Of a DNA stretch of 64,000 bases, positions 11,216 to 22,541 are shown piece by piece; position 1 is the first letter of the stretch, and each line of letters begins with the position of its first letter. The notes under the pieces are model-generated. The model was not told where the DNA came from, ran no database searches, and was given only the letters and a program-made list of their open reading frames with translations. A program made the position numbers and the translations under genes. The DNA comes from Nannobrachium achirus (lineage: Eukaryota; Chordata; Actinopteri; Myctophiformes; Myctophidae). The stretch covers positions 42,679,856 through 42,743,855 of the forward strand of contig OY997651.1 in NCBI GenBank assembly GCA_963921795.1, read 5' to 3'.

Positions 11216-11282
11216 AAAAAGCAGATCTACAAGCTGACGGTGCGGAGCATCGTGGCACGTTTTGAGCTTGTAGATTGGCTAT
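11216..11282. repeat. Stand-alone palindromic cassette
   Basis: GCAGATCTACAAGCT and GAGCTTGTAGATTGGC form the arms of a 67-base hairpin with a GC-rich loop. No terminal repeats are seen around it. Confidence 0.65.
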
Positions 11283-11833
11283 GTTCGGCGCACGACACTG
11301 CGATACAAAAGAGTATATAAATCAGGCTTCAGCATAACCTTTTCTATTTCCTTGCCGTTATCTCATAACCGTGGAGGAGTGGAATAGATTGAAACATCTC
11401 ATAGATACTGTATATATCTATATTGTCTAGGCATCTATCCCACATCGCCAGTCACATGAGTAATCTCCATGACTGCATACAGTGATTGCCTTCCTTGGAG
11501 CTCCTTCCTTCGAGCTCCTCACTCGTTATCAAGCACCAACAATATTCAGTCCTTGCTTGAATATAGTCAGAGTTGTTTTCCGATAACGATGCCAGTATTG
11601 GAAAAGCTGACGATACTGTCTAAAAAATGCTGCTATTGGTGAGTATGACAGTCTATCTATGCCATTCTGATACCACGTCATTTATTGTCACATAATGATA
11701 TTTCATTTCACAGTCATATTTTGAATGTTTCAGTTGATGTTGCACGACTGTTTTATACTTTTACTGTACTATTTACATTATATTGTTTTACTAACGTGTA
11801 GCTGCACATTAAGAATTATTAATGCTCCTAGAT

Positions 11834-12005
11834 CTGTGGTTCTCAAACATTTTCATTTCAAGGACCCCCGTACTGAGAGTATACACATGGAACCAAATGG
11901 ACCCTTCCATTTGGTCCCATTTGTACACTCTCAGAGTTACAGACCTGTAAAGGTCCATTTGGAACACCCTCAAGGAATGGCCACACGGTCCCTGGACCCC
12001 ACTTT
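11834..12005. mobile_element. hAT-like element with GGAACCAAATGG hairpin
   Basis: Starts CTGTGGTTCTCAAAC (hAT-like end) and ends near CCTGGACCCCACTTT. The middle folds on itself (ACACATGGAACCAAATGG with CCATTTGGTCCCATTTGT). The same GGAACCAAATGGACCC word recurs near 14385 and, with changes, near 25155, 33690 and 34650. Confidence 0.5.
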
Positions 12006-12192
12006 ACAATTTACAATTTAGGCATTTAGCAGACGCTCTTAATCCAGAGCAATTAACAATAAGCAAGGTAATACAACAATACATCAATACAAGGTATTGT
12101 AATACAGTACATCATTACATCAACACATTAAATGCAAAGAAATAGTAATCTAAGAAAAAAACATTGGTAGACCAAGCACCTATTCAGTAAAA
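12006..12192. mobile_element. Common teleost dispersed repeat (GGCATTTAGCAGACGCTCTT)
   Basis: GGCATTTAGCAGACGCTCTT followed by AATCCAGAGCAATTAACAAT is a very abundant teleost repeat motif. The downstream 140 bases match 2640-2785 in reverse complement. Confidence 0.6.
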
Positions 12193-12739
12193 AAAAAAGA
12201 AAAAAAAACTTTATAAAAACAAAAAGACAAAACAGACAGAAGTTCACTTAAGATTTGTTGGAGCGACAGGCAAGTTATGAGTATCTGAATCTGTATCGGG
12301 AAGGAAAAAAAAGTCACATCTCTACTTGAATATGAATTATTAATCTCCCCGTAAGCCTAGATCAAGTGAGGCAGTGTCAAAACAGAAAAAAAGTTCACCA
12401 ACTTTAAGACCCTGCCTGCTTGTTAAAGCAAGCAAAACAAGTCTCCCACTTGTTCAGTGCAGCTCCTTTTTTGACAACGACGACTCTCTGTATGGCTGGA
12501 GTCAGCATAAATGTGCTGACCCCGTCTGGCTTCCTGCAGAGCAAAGCTTTAATGATATGTATCGTAGCTGTACGTCTCGTCCTGACCCTCTAATTATTGC
12601 ACACACTGTGATTCGGAACGGCATCCATTTAGATTCCATTAGGCTCTTGACTGGGGAAACGACAGTGCTAATGCAGTGCTTCTATAACCTGCTGCTGCTG
12701 CATGCATGGGTAAATGAAGAGAGGAGGAAGCATTGTGAT
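12193..12739. other. Unassigned spacer
   Basis: A 122-residue open frame (12374-12742, plus) has no recognisable domain or compositional signature and runs into the next transposon. I treat it as chance. Confidence 0.4.
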
Positions 12740-13247
12740 TAGGGTTGGGATCCTTTTAGGATTTGAACGATTCCGCTTCCTTAACGATTCTCTCCTAACA
12801 AGTCCGATTCCTGAACGGATCCCTTGAACGATTCCTATGTACTGTATATACCTCTCTGGTTCTTAACACAATTAGTGCTGCAGGGTATGAAGGGTTAACT
12901 TTTCTTCTCTGCCCATTAGCACACGCTCTTATTGTGAAAGGCCTGCCTGGAATGTGTGTACACACACGGACTGTTGAATGACATCAACGATTACGTCATC
13001 TAGTCACATGACATGTGTCATGTGACAGTGTGTCATGGCGGCCGCCAGGCTTGCCTTGCTATTGTTGTTTGGAGCTGTGCTTTGGGTTTAAAAGTCTTAT
13101 TTGGAGTAAATGAAGTCTCTTTATGGGCCTCTCCATTGACCTAACATGGAGGAGCTTCACTTCGCGTGCACGCCCAACGTGCGTTTTAAACAAATCGCGG
13201 ACATTACCGATGCGGCCGCGACCGGAGCTACATACTGTAAGTATTAA

Positions 13248-13743
13248 CTCATCTAGTGCCTTTCGCGTGATGTCACGCAATAAGTACTAGAGTACGTATA
13301 GTGCCGAATGCGCGATGTCGCGCGAAAAGTAATATATTACTGTAACGGCGAGTAAAAATACCTAGTACAATGGCCGACGCTCCGGAGACGAAATCCGCGC
13401 TGATTTGTCATCATCACGGCTCCACGAGCACACAATAGTCATCCCATAACATTGAGGTGGACGGCCGATCTCATCTTTAATGTCCATTATCTCAAAACAA
13501 CACTTTAGAAGCGAAGATGGAGGCAGATGCTCGCTTATAAAACACATGTATAAACGCTCCTATGCAATCCAGCATGGCACCACGTAAACAATGATCGGTT
13601 CCGTCGCAGGATCCGATGACGTCAGACCGGAAGTACTTCCGGTCTAGACTTCTGGCCTTCAAAATAAGACAATGGCCGTTAATGGGGCCGGGAGGGGGCA
13701 CTCTGGACCCCCTAATCCGTTAATGTCCTGGGCTCTGGATGAG
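13248..13743. mobile_element. TTAA-flanked MITE, CpG-rich (piggyBac/Kolobok-like target)
   Basis: Flanked by TTAA on both sides (13244-13247, 13744-13747). Terminal repeats CTCATCTAGTGCC and GGGCTCTGGATGAG are inverted with a few mismatches. The interior is CpG-rich (GCGCGATGTCGCGCG, CGGAGACG), contrasting with its AT-rich surroundings. It includes a 22-bp perfect palindrome at 13624-13645. No transposase is present. Confidence 0.75.
13624..13645. promoter_or_regulatory. Back-to-back ETS-like palindrome
   Basis: AGACCGGAAGT is directly followed by ACTTCCGGTCT, a perfect 22-bp palindrome made of two CCGGAAGT words, the core bound by ETS-family factors. Its role inside a MITE is unknown. Confidence 0.5.
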
Positions 13744-13987
13744 TTAATACATTTACTGTAAATACAGTAAGATTGACGGTGAGCGCTGTCAATGGCGTCG
13801 TGTAGTAACCGGTTTTAATGACGGTGAGGATCGTCAAGGGCAGCAGAACAGTTAACACATTAGGTGCCTTTTTTTTTAAGTGATCCCAACCCGTAGATTG
13901 CCGTGATTTCCTTCCATAGGCGGATGCTTTTATTTTGAAGAGCCAGAGTCAAAAAGTGCACGCTTCGTGCCACTTTACACTGGTTCC

Positions 13988-14013
13988 AGTCACATGACAC
14001 GTGTCATGTGACT
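13988..14013. promoter_or_regulatory. 26-bp perfect palindrome centred on an E-box
   Basis: AGTCACATGACAC joined to GTGTCATGTGACT is perfectly self-complementary, with CACGTG at its centre and flanking CATGTG words. A near-identical copy with one central mismatch is at 13003-13026. In both, a TCATGGC word follows downstream, so this is probably a shared transposon part and not an independent promoter. Confidence 0.5.
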
Positions 14014-14754
14014 CACCGTGGAGTCATGGCTGCTGAGTCCAACGAGTGTTTATCTTGCTATTTTGCAGTGAAAAAAATACGGTTCTAGGTGATCCAAACC
14101 TTTTTTGTAGCAGCTTTTTGTTATAATATATGGAGGATTTTTGCTGCGCTAAGCCATCGCCCAATGGAAAGTGATCCACGAGTCTGGCTTCATAAACGGG
14201 ACCCCCGACGGTACTGTAAGGATTAATTATATAACATTATTACATTACAATATATATATATTTTTTTTTCCCCGAATTACTTTGAGACAGATAAGTGTTA
14301 AAATGAGGTACAGGGACCCTCTGGGTTACTTGAGGGGGTTCAAATGGACCCTTAAAGATCTGTAACTCTGAGAGTGTACAAATGGAACCAAATGGACCCT
14401 TAGACCTCTTGAATCAAATGTTTTCTAGTCAGGATTCACCGGGAGCCTGGATGCCTTGCTTCCAGGCTTTATATATGCATGTGGCTCCACAAAATGGCCT
14501 CCACTGCTATTCCCTATTAATTGGAGAAAGGAGTTTCAAGTGTAACTTGGTCTCCTGTGTGCAGGTTTTTTTTCTTCGCTGGGTGATTAGCATAATGATC
14601 ATTAGTGATGGACAATTATTGGCCTACTAGATATCTCACTGAGATCTCATTAGCTCTCTGTGTCCAACGTATACGGCTGCAACTCTGGCGGCTGTGTTCT
14701 GCTCTAGATAATGATGTTCTATAGCCAGGGCTTACAGCACGTTAACAAGGCAGC
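14014..14754. other. Unassigned spacer
   Basis: Holds a fragment with AAATGGACCC and GTGTACAAATGGAACCAAAT (about 14335-14405), related to 11834-12005. Otherwise nothing is recognised. Confidence 0.4.
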
Positions 14755-14796
14755 AGATAGATAGATAGATAGATGCATAGATACATAGAAAGATAG
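14755..14796. repeat. (GATA)n microsatellite
   Basis: About six GATA units followed by degenerate GATGCATAGATACATAGAAAGATAG. Confidence 0.9.
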
Positions 14797-14885
14797 CTGA
14801 CTGATTAGCTTAATGTGCAACATTGTGTTCTCACTCAACAGTAAACAAACTTAACCAACATAGAGTATACTGTAAGTGATGTACA

Positions 14886-15075
14886 GGGTTTCTGCACATT
14901 TCTAAAGTGACAAATGACTTTTAAAGACATTTTAAAACCACATTGGCCAATTGCTCAAATTGTACGTGAAGAGGCATAGTGCATTGTGATAATAGACAAT
15001 CTGCGAGGCGTTGTGAGATCGTAGTGCGACTATTAATCTGTGGAACTGAGTCAAACTAAAAATGTAATGTCCACA
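14886..15075. mobile_element. Decayed hAT-like fragment (reverse of 30468 family)
   Basis: GTTTCTGCACATTTCTAAAG, GACTTTTAAAGACATTTTAA and GCGAGGCGTTGTGAGATCG match, in order and in reverse complement, interior words of the element at 30468-30891. The ends are lost. Confidence 0.45.
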
Positions 15076-15514
15076 ATTCCAAGATACTTGTCAGGGTGGG
15101 GGTGGGGGGATACACAGTTTAACAAGGAATATCAAAAGCAGAGACTATCCAAGCCTGGCTGTATCCACACAGTATCAATACACAGGAAGGAACAGTGTTG
15201 GATGTGAAGGTGACCCCATCAATAGACATGCATAATGTGTTTGGTGCTGCGTTGGGTTTGCTTTTCCTGTATAGCATCCATCATAAAAAAAAAAAAATCT
15301 TTTTTTTAATCATAATTGACAATGTTCTTGTATAATGAAAAATGTAATATGTATTTATTTATTACAGCTGATAAGGTTGCTGACTAATGCAGTTTTGGCT
15401 CCATGTTCAGATCAATATTAGCCGCTCACTAACAATGCCCGGAGAACACAATACCCACAATGCAATGCTGGAGGTGACTTTATCCAAGGACGTGCAGCTA
15501 TACACACATGTGCA

Positions 15515-15865
15515 GGGCCGTTAAAGTAACTAAGTATATTTACTCTTTACTTTATCCAAGGACTTGCAGCTACAGAAACACATCTGCAGAGCAGTGTGGC
15601 AGAGTCCTGCAACGGGTCGGGGGCCCCGCGGGTACCCAACCCGTGTTTGATGGGTGAAAACGTTCTGAATATATTCTATTATAAATTCACGGGGATGGGG
15701 AAACACTGGGGGCGGCGTGCGGGGGCGATCGAGTTCGATTCCATTTGGAAGCACGCGCACACAGCTGTAGGCTATTTACTTCACTTCATGAAATATATAC
15801 ATTGCAGTATTGATACTTTTACTTAAGTAAAACATGTGAGTCTTATTTCATCACTGGCCCTTTGA
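15515..15865. mobile_element. ACTTAAGTA-type teleost MITE, interrupted
   Basis: AAAGTAACTAAGTATATTTACT at the left and GATACTTTTACTTAAGTAAA at the right are words of a common fish repeat. The interior (about 15596-15740) carries the CAACGGGTCGGG...ACCCAACCCG inverted pair, probably from another insertion. Confidence 0.4.
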
Positions 15866-17490
15866 AACGTTGGAATGGAATGTCACATCTGTGCATCCTT
15901 TCTCTCCCTGGAAAGTTGGCACGCTGAAATAGAAGCCACCGTTCTGGAATGTTCTTGAAACAACAATGCAATTGTTTTGTCTTTTTTTACTTAAACAGGT
16001 GGGATTCATCATCTGATACACCTGTGATCGACACAGATCAAGGCTTTACGCAAGCCTTTGTTTTGTGGATCAAACCTGGGTCTATAATTAGTTGCAAAAC
16101 GACGCGCAAAGCTGTTGGTTTTTTGAATGAGGCTTGAAGGGATGGGACCTTTTGATTGGATGCGCTACAGTTTGGATGAATGTGCATGGGAATCAAACAG
16201 GTAGATGTAATCAAGATTAATTTATATTCGCAATGTTTTTGTTTAGAGGAAGTAATTCAGATTGGTGTTTTAGGGACTTCTGATATAAAAATACACCTTT
16301 CTTTAGTTTTTTTGGCATATATTGTTAGGTATGCCCTTATGATGTGAACCTTTTCATTTCACCAGATCTTTAATACATTTTTGCATCGTGACTTAGAGCT
16401 GTGTGGTCTCATCCTTCTCAACAGTGATCCCGGTAATCTTGAAAAGTAATATCGCCGCGAGACATTTTCCTTTGTGTCTACGCCTGCAAGTGGCATGAAG
16501 ATGACTGAAGATGAAGCCAGACTATTGTCAGACTAAAGATGAAGTCAGAATATTGAAGCCAGCTACCGTAGCGAACATCATTTGTTTTTTTTCCCAGGGT
16601 ATATAGAGCTATTATGTGAATGAATGATGGAGGCGGCCTTCATCACCCCTCACCCTGGCCTGCTTACAGCCATATATCAGCTCCAGGCTCCTTCACGCTC
16701 CCACACAGCGTGCATATTTACCCTGGTAAATGGAACCCCTTTCCTTCTCGGTAAAGACCCCTGTTTTTCATGGAAACGTCTGCATACTGTACGCAGAAAA
16801 CAGATTGTCGATCGTCTAGCCATGCATCCCATGTAATTACTTGTCGGGAGGATTTCCAGCAGCCTGCCACCCACCCAGCGGTGTAAAACAACCAGGAGTA
16901 GTTCCTTAGGAAGGATGCTTAGGAGCCCCAGGGGACCTCTCAGAAAGATTTTTCTGCTTGTGGCTTTTATTTTCTTCCCCGCTTTTTGATTACGCTGTGG
17001 TTCACCCTCATTAAGCGGCCAGCGTTGGAGATGCAAGAATCTATCGAGTCAGTTGGAATTATATCTCCAGGCCTTATTTAGTGAAAAAGCAGGAAAGGGC
17101 TTATCGTTATGGAGAGAGATGAATACAAGATGGCAGAGATAGAGAAATGTATTCACCCATTAATTAAACGAATGGTCTTATCAATCAAATGTATGTTTTT
17201 TTGCCTCTGGATTGGTCTAAATACTAATAGCAGTGAGGGAGTGATACCTGGATTGGATTGGAGAAGGGGATTTATTTCACAGTCCACTGGTGCAGTATAG
17301 AGTTTGGGGAAACAGGCTGGATGTTATTGAATGTTAATTCAGTAGATCTGTGATGCGTACCATATAGAACTAATGGAAATGGAAAGAAAAGGCCTCCTGG
17401 GCATCAAAATACATTTTTTCCCCATTCTGAAAAAAAAAGAAAGTTGTCAAATGATATTACAAATGGTATCTCCACTAATTATATGGAGAT
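15866..17490. other. Repeat-poor unassigned spacer
   Basis: About 1.6 kb without microsatellites, cassette hairpins or recognised transposon ends, which makes it the quietest stretch of the window. No open frame resembles a known protein. It could hold conserved non-coding or intronic DNA, but sequence alone does not show it. Confidence 0.45.
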
Positions 17491-17493
17491 GTG

Positions 17494-17532
17494 CACACAC
17501 ATGCACGCAAGCACACACACGCACACGCACAC
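17494..17532. repeat. (CA)n-rich microsatellite, impure
   Basis: ACACATGCACGCAAGCACACACACGC-type mixture of about 40 bases. Confidence 0.8.
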
Positions 17533-17629
17533 TCATTACACTCATTCTTATACATTCTCTCATTGGATAAACCTTCTAGCTGGTTAGATTAGCGAACCAC
17601 TTTCAACCTTGGCACCCACATTTTATGCA

Positions 17630-17769
17630 TCACAGCGCATTGTGAGCTTGTAGATCGGCTATTTTTCGCAAATGGCGCTTAAGCGGCTATATAAACAGCC
17701 CCTCATTTTAGCTCCGCCCTGTCAAGGACCCCCTGGGACGTCCCCGGACCCCACTTTGAGAACCAACTG
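17630..17769. mobile_element. Right part of a hAT-like element with cassette half
   Basis: GTGAGCTTGTAGATCGGCTA (17641-17660) is a cassette right arm. GACCCCCTGGGACGTCCC and CCCCACTTTGAGAACCAACTG resemble the right end of hAT-like elements in this window. Confidence 0.5.
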
Positions 17770-18322
17770 ATCTAGTTGGTGGTCGATGGTGTGTATCCAG
17801 TGTGAAATGTGCTCGCGGCCATACTATATGCAGGCTGTGATGGAAGATATGGGTCGATGCTAGAGCCAGCTTCTTGTCAGCACAGGCTCTGACGTTTATT
17901 AGTGCAGTGAAGTTGCTTTCTCTGGCATACAGGATAAGTCTCCACAAATCCGATTGCCTAAAACTGCCTGAAATTTAAAAAAGCTTTATCCTTTTTATTT
18001 TCTGTCAATCAAGAGTTGAAAATATACCGTATCTGGCAGAGAGTAATCTAGGCTGTCAGTCAACAAGATGCCAGATGGTTTGGTGTCACTCACAACTTTT
18101 GCTACTTTATTACGAGCTATTTTTTGGGGGGTGAAATTGGCGGTGATGTCATCTAAAGACTGTGATGTTTCTGGGGTAAGAACATTGTTTGTCGTTTATG
18201 TCTCTTCTTTAATTTGATCATGTGATTTTGCTCCCTCTTTTCCGCTGCTGTATGGGATCAAGCTAGGCTGGATAGACTAGCACTGTGTGTTTAGACCTGT
18301 TTAAACCCATTGAGACCTAAAT
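17770..18322. other. Unassigned spacer
   Basis: No gene, hairpin cassette or transposon end is recognised in this stretch. Confidence 0.4.
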
Positions 18323-18535
18323 CCAAGGCGCTTTACATAGATTGAGCATTACATTCACCCATTCACACACACATTCATACACTACCTGCTCACCGGGAGC
18401 AACTAGGTGTTCAGAATCTTGCTCAAGGACTCTTCGACACTAACTCTGGGGGAGCCCGGATTCAAACTGGGAACCCTTCGGGAACCTGTTCTAATGACGG
18501 TTTCTCTACCCCTGACCCAATACTGCCCCTGAGGC
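18323..18535 (-). mobile_element. Complete teleost SINE-like repeat
   Basis: On the minus strand: head GGGCAGTATTGGGTCAGG, a B-box-like GTTTGAATCCGGGC, then GTCGAAGAGTCCTTGAGC, GTTGCTCCCGGTGAGCAGG and the tail GTGAATGGGTGAATGTAATG...AAAGCGCC. The order equals that of the split copies at 3145-3805 and 56832-57745, so this locus is the uninterrupted reference. Confidence 0.65.
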
Positions 18536-19033
18536 GGATTCTACAAATGCCTTCTAAATCAGTAGTTCTCACACTTTCAAGATTTAGAAGAAAAACAATA
18601 GCCAACGCAAAACTCGAAAATGACACAGATCTTTTCCTGTTTTATCAAGAAAATAAGGGACCACAAAGAATCAAAGAAATTATTTGAATCATGTCCCGAG
18701 GTGGTTATATGAAATACGATTCAAATGTGATTTCTAAATATATATTATAGACGTAAAGCCTGAGCTTTACTTTACAACAGAGTATTACTCACTCTATCTA
18801 TGTTGTTACCCACAGCAACCATTGCAGATAGGCCTGACAATGCCTGACTAGACAAATCTCACCCCGATTACCTGTAAATAAATGTGCGTAAATAAAAGAC
18901 AGTCAGTCCTAAAAGAAAGTTTCAGAAAAACAAATCTGATTTGTCTGTCGTCTGTGCAAAGCCTGAGGGCTTTGGGGCTGCTAGCAGACTATTAGTTTGG
19001 ATTTTATGCAGGTGGTGTGTGCTAATCGTTTAA

Positions 19034-19285
19034 CCCATTTAGGCCTGAACACATTATGACGCAATATTTTATGCTTTAACTATTGAAAAATAGCAGATAT
19101 ATACAAGCTCACAGCGCGGCACCGAGTGCCGCGCTGCGAGCTTGTAGATCTGCTATTTTTGAAAAATCGTGAAAATTAGAATTTTGACCCGATTCTATAA
19201 GTGTCTTTTGAATCCTTCTAAGATTTTTGGAGAAAACCTATGTTTCTATGTCAGCAATCTGGCTAGCCATCGACAAAAAAAAGAG
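19034..19285. mobile_element. TTAA-type MITE family A, one end only
   Basis: TTAA (19030-19033) then CCCATTTAGGCCTGAA. The cassette at 19083-19165 has a GC-rich stem (CACAGCGCGGCACCGAGTGC). ATTTTGACCCGATTCTATAA and CAGCAATCTGG follow, then the family sequence stops near 19285. Confidence 0.7.
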
Positions 19286-19307
19286 AGCTGGACGCGTATA
19301 TAGAGTC

Positions 19308-20094
19308 TAAGGGGGGGTTTCCATAAACTTATTCGAGTTAGGGAAGCGAATTATCAGAAATGCGCTTTAAGACAAAGCGAATTTAGCCCGTTTCCATTAA
19401 ACTGGTGAAATGCGATTCTTGGGAGATCCTGCCTGGGTCCGTCTGACCGACCTGCTGTAAACACTTCCCGCGGGCTTGCACACAGTGCACATAGCTGGGA
19501 TGGGGCTGAATTTTTCAGACCGAGAGACGTGAGGGCACTGCTGTGACTCGCTGCACACGCATCCCGATTCCCGACCCAGAGCCAGTCGCGACGCACCGCC
19601 GCGGAGAAAGTGCGGCCGGCGGGAGCACAGAGCAAGCGACCCCGGCCGGGGCGCCCCGAGTCCCCGAGCCGAGGCGGCCGCCCCCCGCCTGGTTGAGTCC
19701 TCCGGGCAGACTGCATCCTGCAGCGTCGCAGATGCGAGCTTGTACGGCCACTTTTTCCACGCGCAACGCGGTGTGATGACGAAGGGTCACTCCGTGTGTA
19801 ACAACCGGTTTGTTTTGTGGGCTAACGCTATACAATGGACGTTAATTAAGCGGCGGGGGAAAGTGTTATAGGAGGACGATATGGACCAGAACGTCATATT
19901 TTATTCGCATTTATTGTCTGACCCGTTTCCATTCATTTAGTTTATTCGATTAAGCCTCAAAATCCTCCTCCTCCAAGCGGATAATTTATTTTGCGGATAA
20001 TGAAAGTTTATTCGCATTTTGAAGTGTTTCCATAAAAAGATTTTGCGAAAAAGCCGTTAATGCGCAAAAAGTAGCTTTATGGAAACGACACTTA
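19308..20094. mobile_element. Element with TTTCCATAAA inverted ends and GC-rich core
   Basis: TAAGGGGGGGTTTCCATAAA at the left and CTTTATGGAAACGACACTTA at the right are inverted. Sub-terminal words (GCGAATTATC/GCGGATAATT; CGTTTCCATTAAACT/CCGTTTCCATTCATTTAG) recur inside. The core at 19590-19745 is CpG- and GC-rich (GGCCGGCGGGAGC). Open frames here are GC-driven shadows on both strands. Confidence 0.6.
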
Positions 20095-20597
20095 TGACTG
20101 TGTTTTGCCAAGGACAGCCCATTATCTTCTTCTGAGTGGTTGAAATGAAAGAACAGGAACTGTCTGTTTCTACCAAAAAGGAGGCAGGGTCGCGTTCCAA
20201 TATGGCCCGAAACCTTACCTGCCTCTGTGGCGTGCCTCGCTAAAAGTTACAGTAGGCTTTCAGCTCCAACCTCCCAGGATTGAATCCGGCTGCCCCCACA
20301 ATTTTATTTTGGTGGCAATCACAGACTACTTTTTTAGCTTGATAAAGAATAATTTTTGTTCGCCGTGCCGAACATTGCGAAGTCCGCTTGAGCCGACACA
20401 GCGCCGTCCGAGTTAATGTCCCGATAGGGACAGAATCGTACATCATCGTTTTGGGGTGAGCGTTGGGCACAACTGGCAATCAAAGTGACTACTAGCCAAT
20501 CAAAGCATGTATTTTCCGGGACAAAACAATATCATAGAGATTGTATACGCGAGCTGGAACGAGCCTTTGAGCTGTGCCCCGACCAAGAAGCACAAAG

Positions 20598-20603
<6 letters not shown>
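20095..20603. other. Unassigned spacer
   Basis: No gene or complete repeat is recognised in this interval. Confidence 0.35.

Positions 20604-20638
<35 letters not shown>
20604..20638. repeat. (GA)n microsatellite
   Basis: GA dinucleotides followed by GGGAGGAGAGGAAGAG purine-rich sequence to about 20675. Confidence 0.95.
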
Positions 20639-20791
20639 GAGGAGAGGAAGAGAGGAAAGAGGAAGAGCGGCTGAGTGAGATCTAATGAATAGCAAATCAG
20701 TTCCTTTTTACAAAACTCCTGCCCTCACTGTTCCATCACACTTCCACCAGATTGGCAATTTTCCTCTCAAGACACAATAGAGCACAGCACA

Positions 20792-20900
20792 GGCCCATGA
20801 GAACCCTGGCCTGAGTTCTCATGGGATGGAGGGGGGGGGGGAGAGGGAGAGGGAGGGGGGGAGAGATGGAGGGTGGGAGGGAGAGAGGGGGAGAGAGAGA
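20792..20900. repeat. Inverted CCCATGAGAAC pair plus purine-rich tract
   Basis: CCCATGAGAAC and GTTCTCATGGG form an 11-bp stem around CCTGGCCTGA (20793-20824). A G-run and GAGAGGGAGGGG tract follow to about 20900. Confidence 0.75.
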
Positions 20901-21036
20901 CTTGGCAGTAGCAGCAGTAACAGTTCATACAACAGGAGGTACACTACACTGCATAGCAGTACATGTATGTTGCTCTTTGACACGTCTCTGTTTCATATTA
21001 TATTCCCTATTTCCTGTGATGTAGAAGCCTACACAC

Positions 21037-21071
21037 ATGTGTACACACACACACACACACACACACACGCA

Positions 21072-21116
<45 letters not shown>
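21037..21116. repeat. (AC)n(GCAC)n(AC)n microsatellite
   Basis: AC units with a central GCAC block. Confidence 0.97.
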
Positions 21117-22000
21117 TGTATATACAGCATCTGCACACTGGAAAAGAATAAAGTCACACACATTTACAGATCTTCTATGGTTATGAGGAGGAATGAGGAA
21201 ATGCGAGTCCCTGATATCATAACAAGTGGTTTTCCATTATGTAAAATACAGGCAATTCACCCAGTTTATTGAAATCTACCGGTATGTATCATAGCAATAA
21301 ACATGAATACTGCAATAGATGAAAATCCCCAAATGTCAAGAAGTCACAATTAGAAAATATAGATTCTGTATATAGGCTATATTAATTGAAACAAACTCTG
21401 AACCGAGGTGCTGACATTCTGATAATGATTATGATGATGACGATGGCCGTAGTTTGGTTGTCATGGTAAAGTTTACAGTGACTTTGGAAGTATTAGAAAT
21501 GTACAGTATGTGACCTTCATCAAAGTGAGGACACTGAGCTATTACCACAAATAATAATGTAATCTCTTATGTTATTATCCAATTAGCTGACCAATCCACG
21601 CAGAGGTGGAGGATTGTTTTTGTATTAGAACGGTTGATCGTTCAGCATGTCGACTGCAATTGAAATAGAAAATTGCTCATTAAATGTGTGATTGTGAGAG
21701 AAACACTAATTTGATCGCAGCCGCTTGAGCGTGCGCCTTTATTAATTTACACTGCTTCAAAGTGTGCGGTTACATAAAAGAGCAGGAGAATCCTAATTGG
21801 CTCAATAAATTGTGATGAAGTGGTGCACGTTAACGCACGCGCCAGCGCGCTCGCACGCACACACGCACACACCAGCATACATGAATACATTAGGGCTGCA
21901 TGTAATGGGCAATATGGACATCGATATCGATATTTGTTCGATAATAATTGTACTACAGTATAATCTTTTTCTTTTTTTAATAGACAAAATATTTTAAAAA
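21117..22000. other. Unassigned spacer with short CA-rich patch
   Basis: An impure GCACGC/ACAC patch lies at about 21832-21875. AGGGCTGCATGTAATGGGCA at 21893 starts a sequence with ATCGATATCGATATT, possibly a hAT-like left end; its partner is not seen. Confidence 0.35.
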
Positions 22001-22036
22001 AATCTTCAAGCTCACAATGCATTACAATGTGAACGG
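22001..22036. repeat. Degenerate palindromic cassette
   Basis: AATCTTCAAGCTCACAATGC faces ATTACAATGTGAAC, so the arms are partly complementary but mutated. Confidence 0.4.
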
Positions 22037-22541
22037 TTTCTTAGCTTTTGACCACAGTTTCTCTTTTTTTCGTAGACGTGTTTTTGTCGATCCACGCATG
22101 TCATGAATGCTATTTAGATATTGTTTAGATGGATACTAATCATTGTTTATCTGGTGTCCTGGTTTCTTTGAGGCACTGCGTCGATGTGTCTTCACTCTAC
22201 TTACACCATGTGATTATATTTACTGTACCTTGTTGTTTATTGACTGAAGAGTTCACGCTGGCTCTGCTTATTCCGATCTCGCTCTTATACGTCTCCCTGG
22301 GCAAGAGCATATCCGCTAAATGCATGAATAGCAATCATCCACACACTGTGAACACAATCTCACCTCCATAAAGTGCCATTCTCACTGGGCAATATAACTA
22401 TAAAGATAACTACATATTAACTATATTGTTCACCATTGTATCGTTTTTTTTTATCGTTGTGAACATCCACTTGACTTGGAACGAAACTACACTTTTATAG
22501 TTATAGTTATTATAGTGCTCAGTGTCAATGGCCCTTTAAGC

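Larger units (their letters stand above)
12740..13892. mobile_element. Element bounded by GGGTTGGGATC inverted ends
   Basis: TAGGGTTGGGATCC at the left and TGATCCCAACCC at the right are inverted, suggesting a hAT-like non-autonomous element. No clear target duplication is seen. It contains CGATTCC-rich repeats, a GTCACATGACATGTG near-palindrome at 13003-13026 and a nested TTAA-flanked element at 13248-13743. Confidence 0.5.

Noticed and set aside
12374..12742. 122-residue plus-strand frame
   Set aside because: No domain, no splice-consistent context, and it ends in the left terminus of a transposon.
19354..19835. Two overlapping 106-120-residue minus-strand frames in GC-rich DNA
   Set aside because: They overlap in different frames and coincide with the GC-rich core of a transposon with inverted ends; no known domain is visible.
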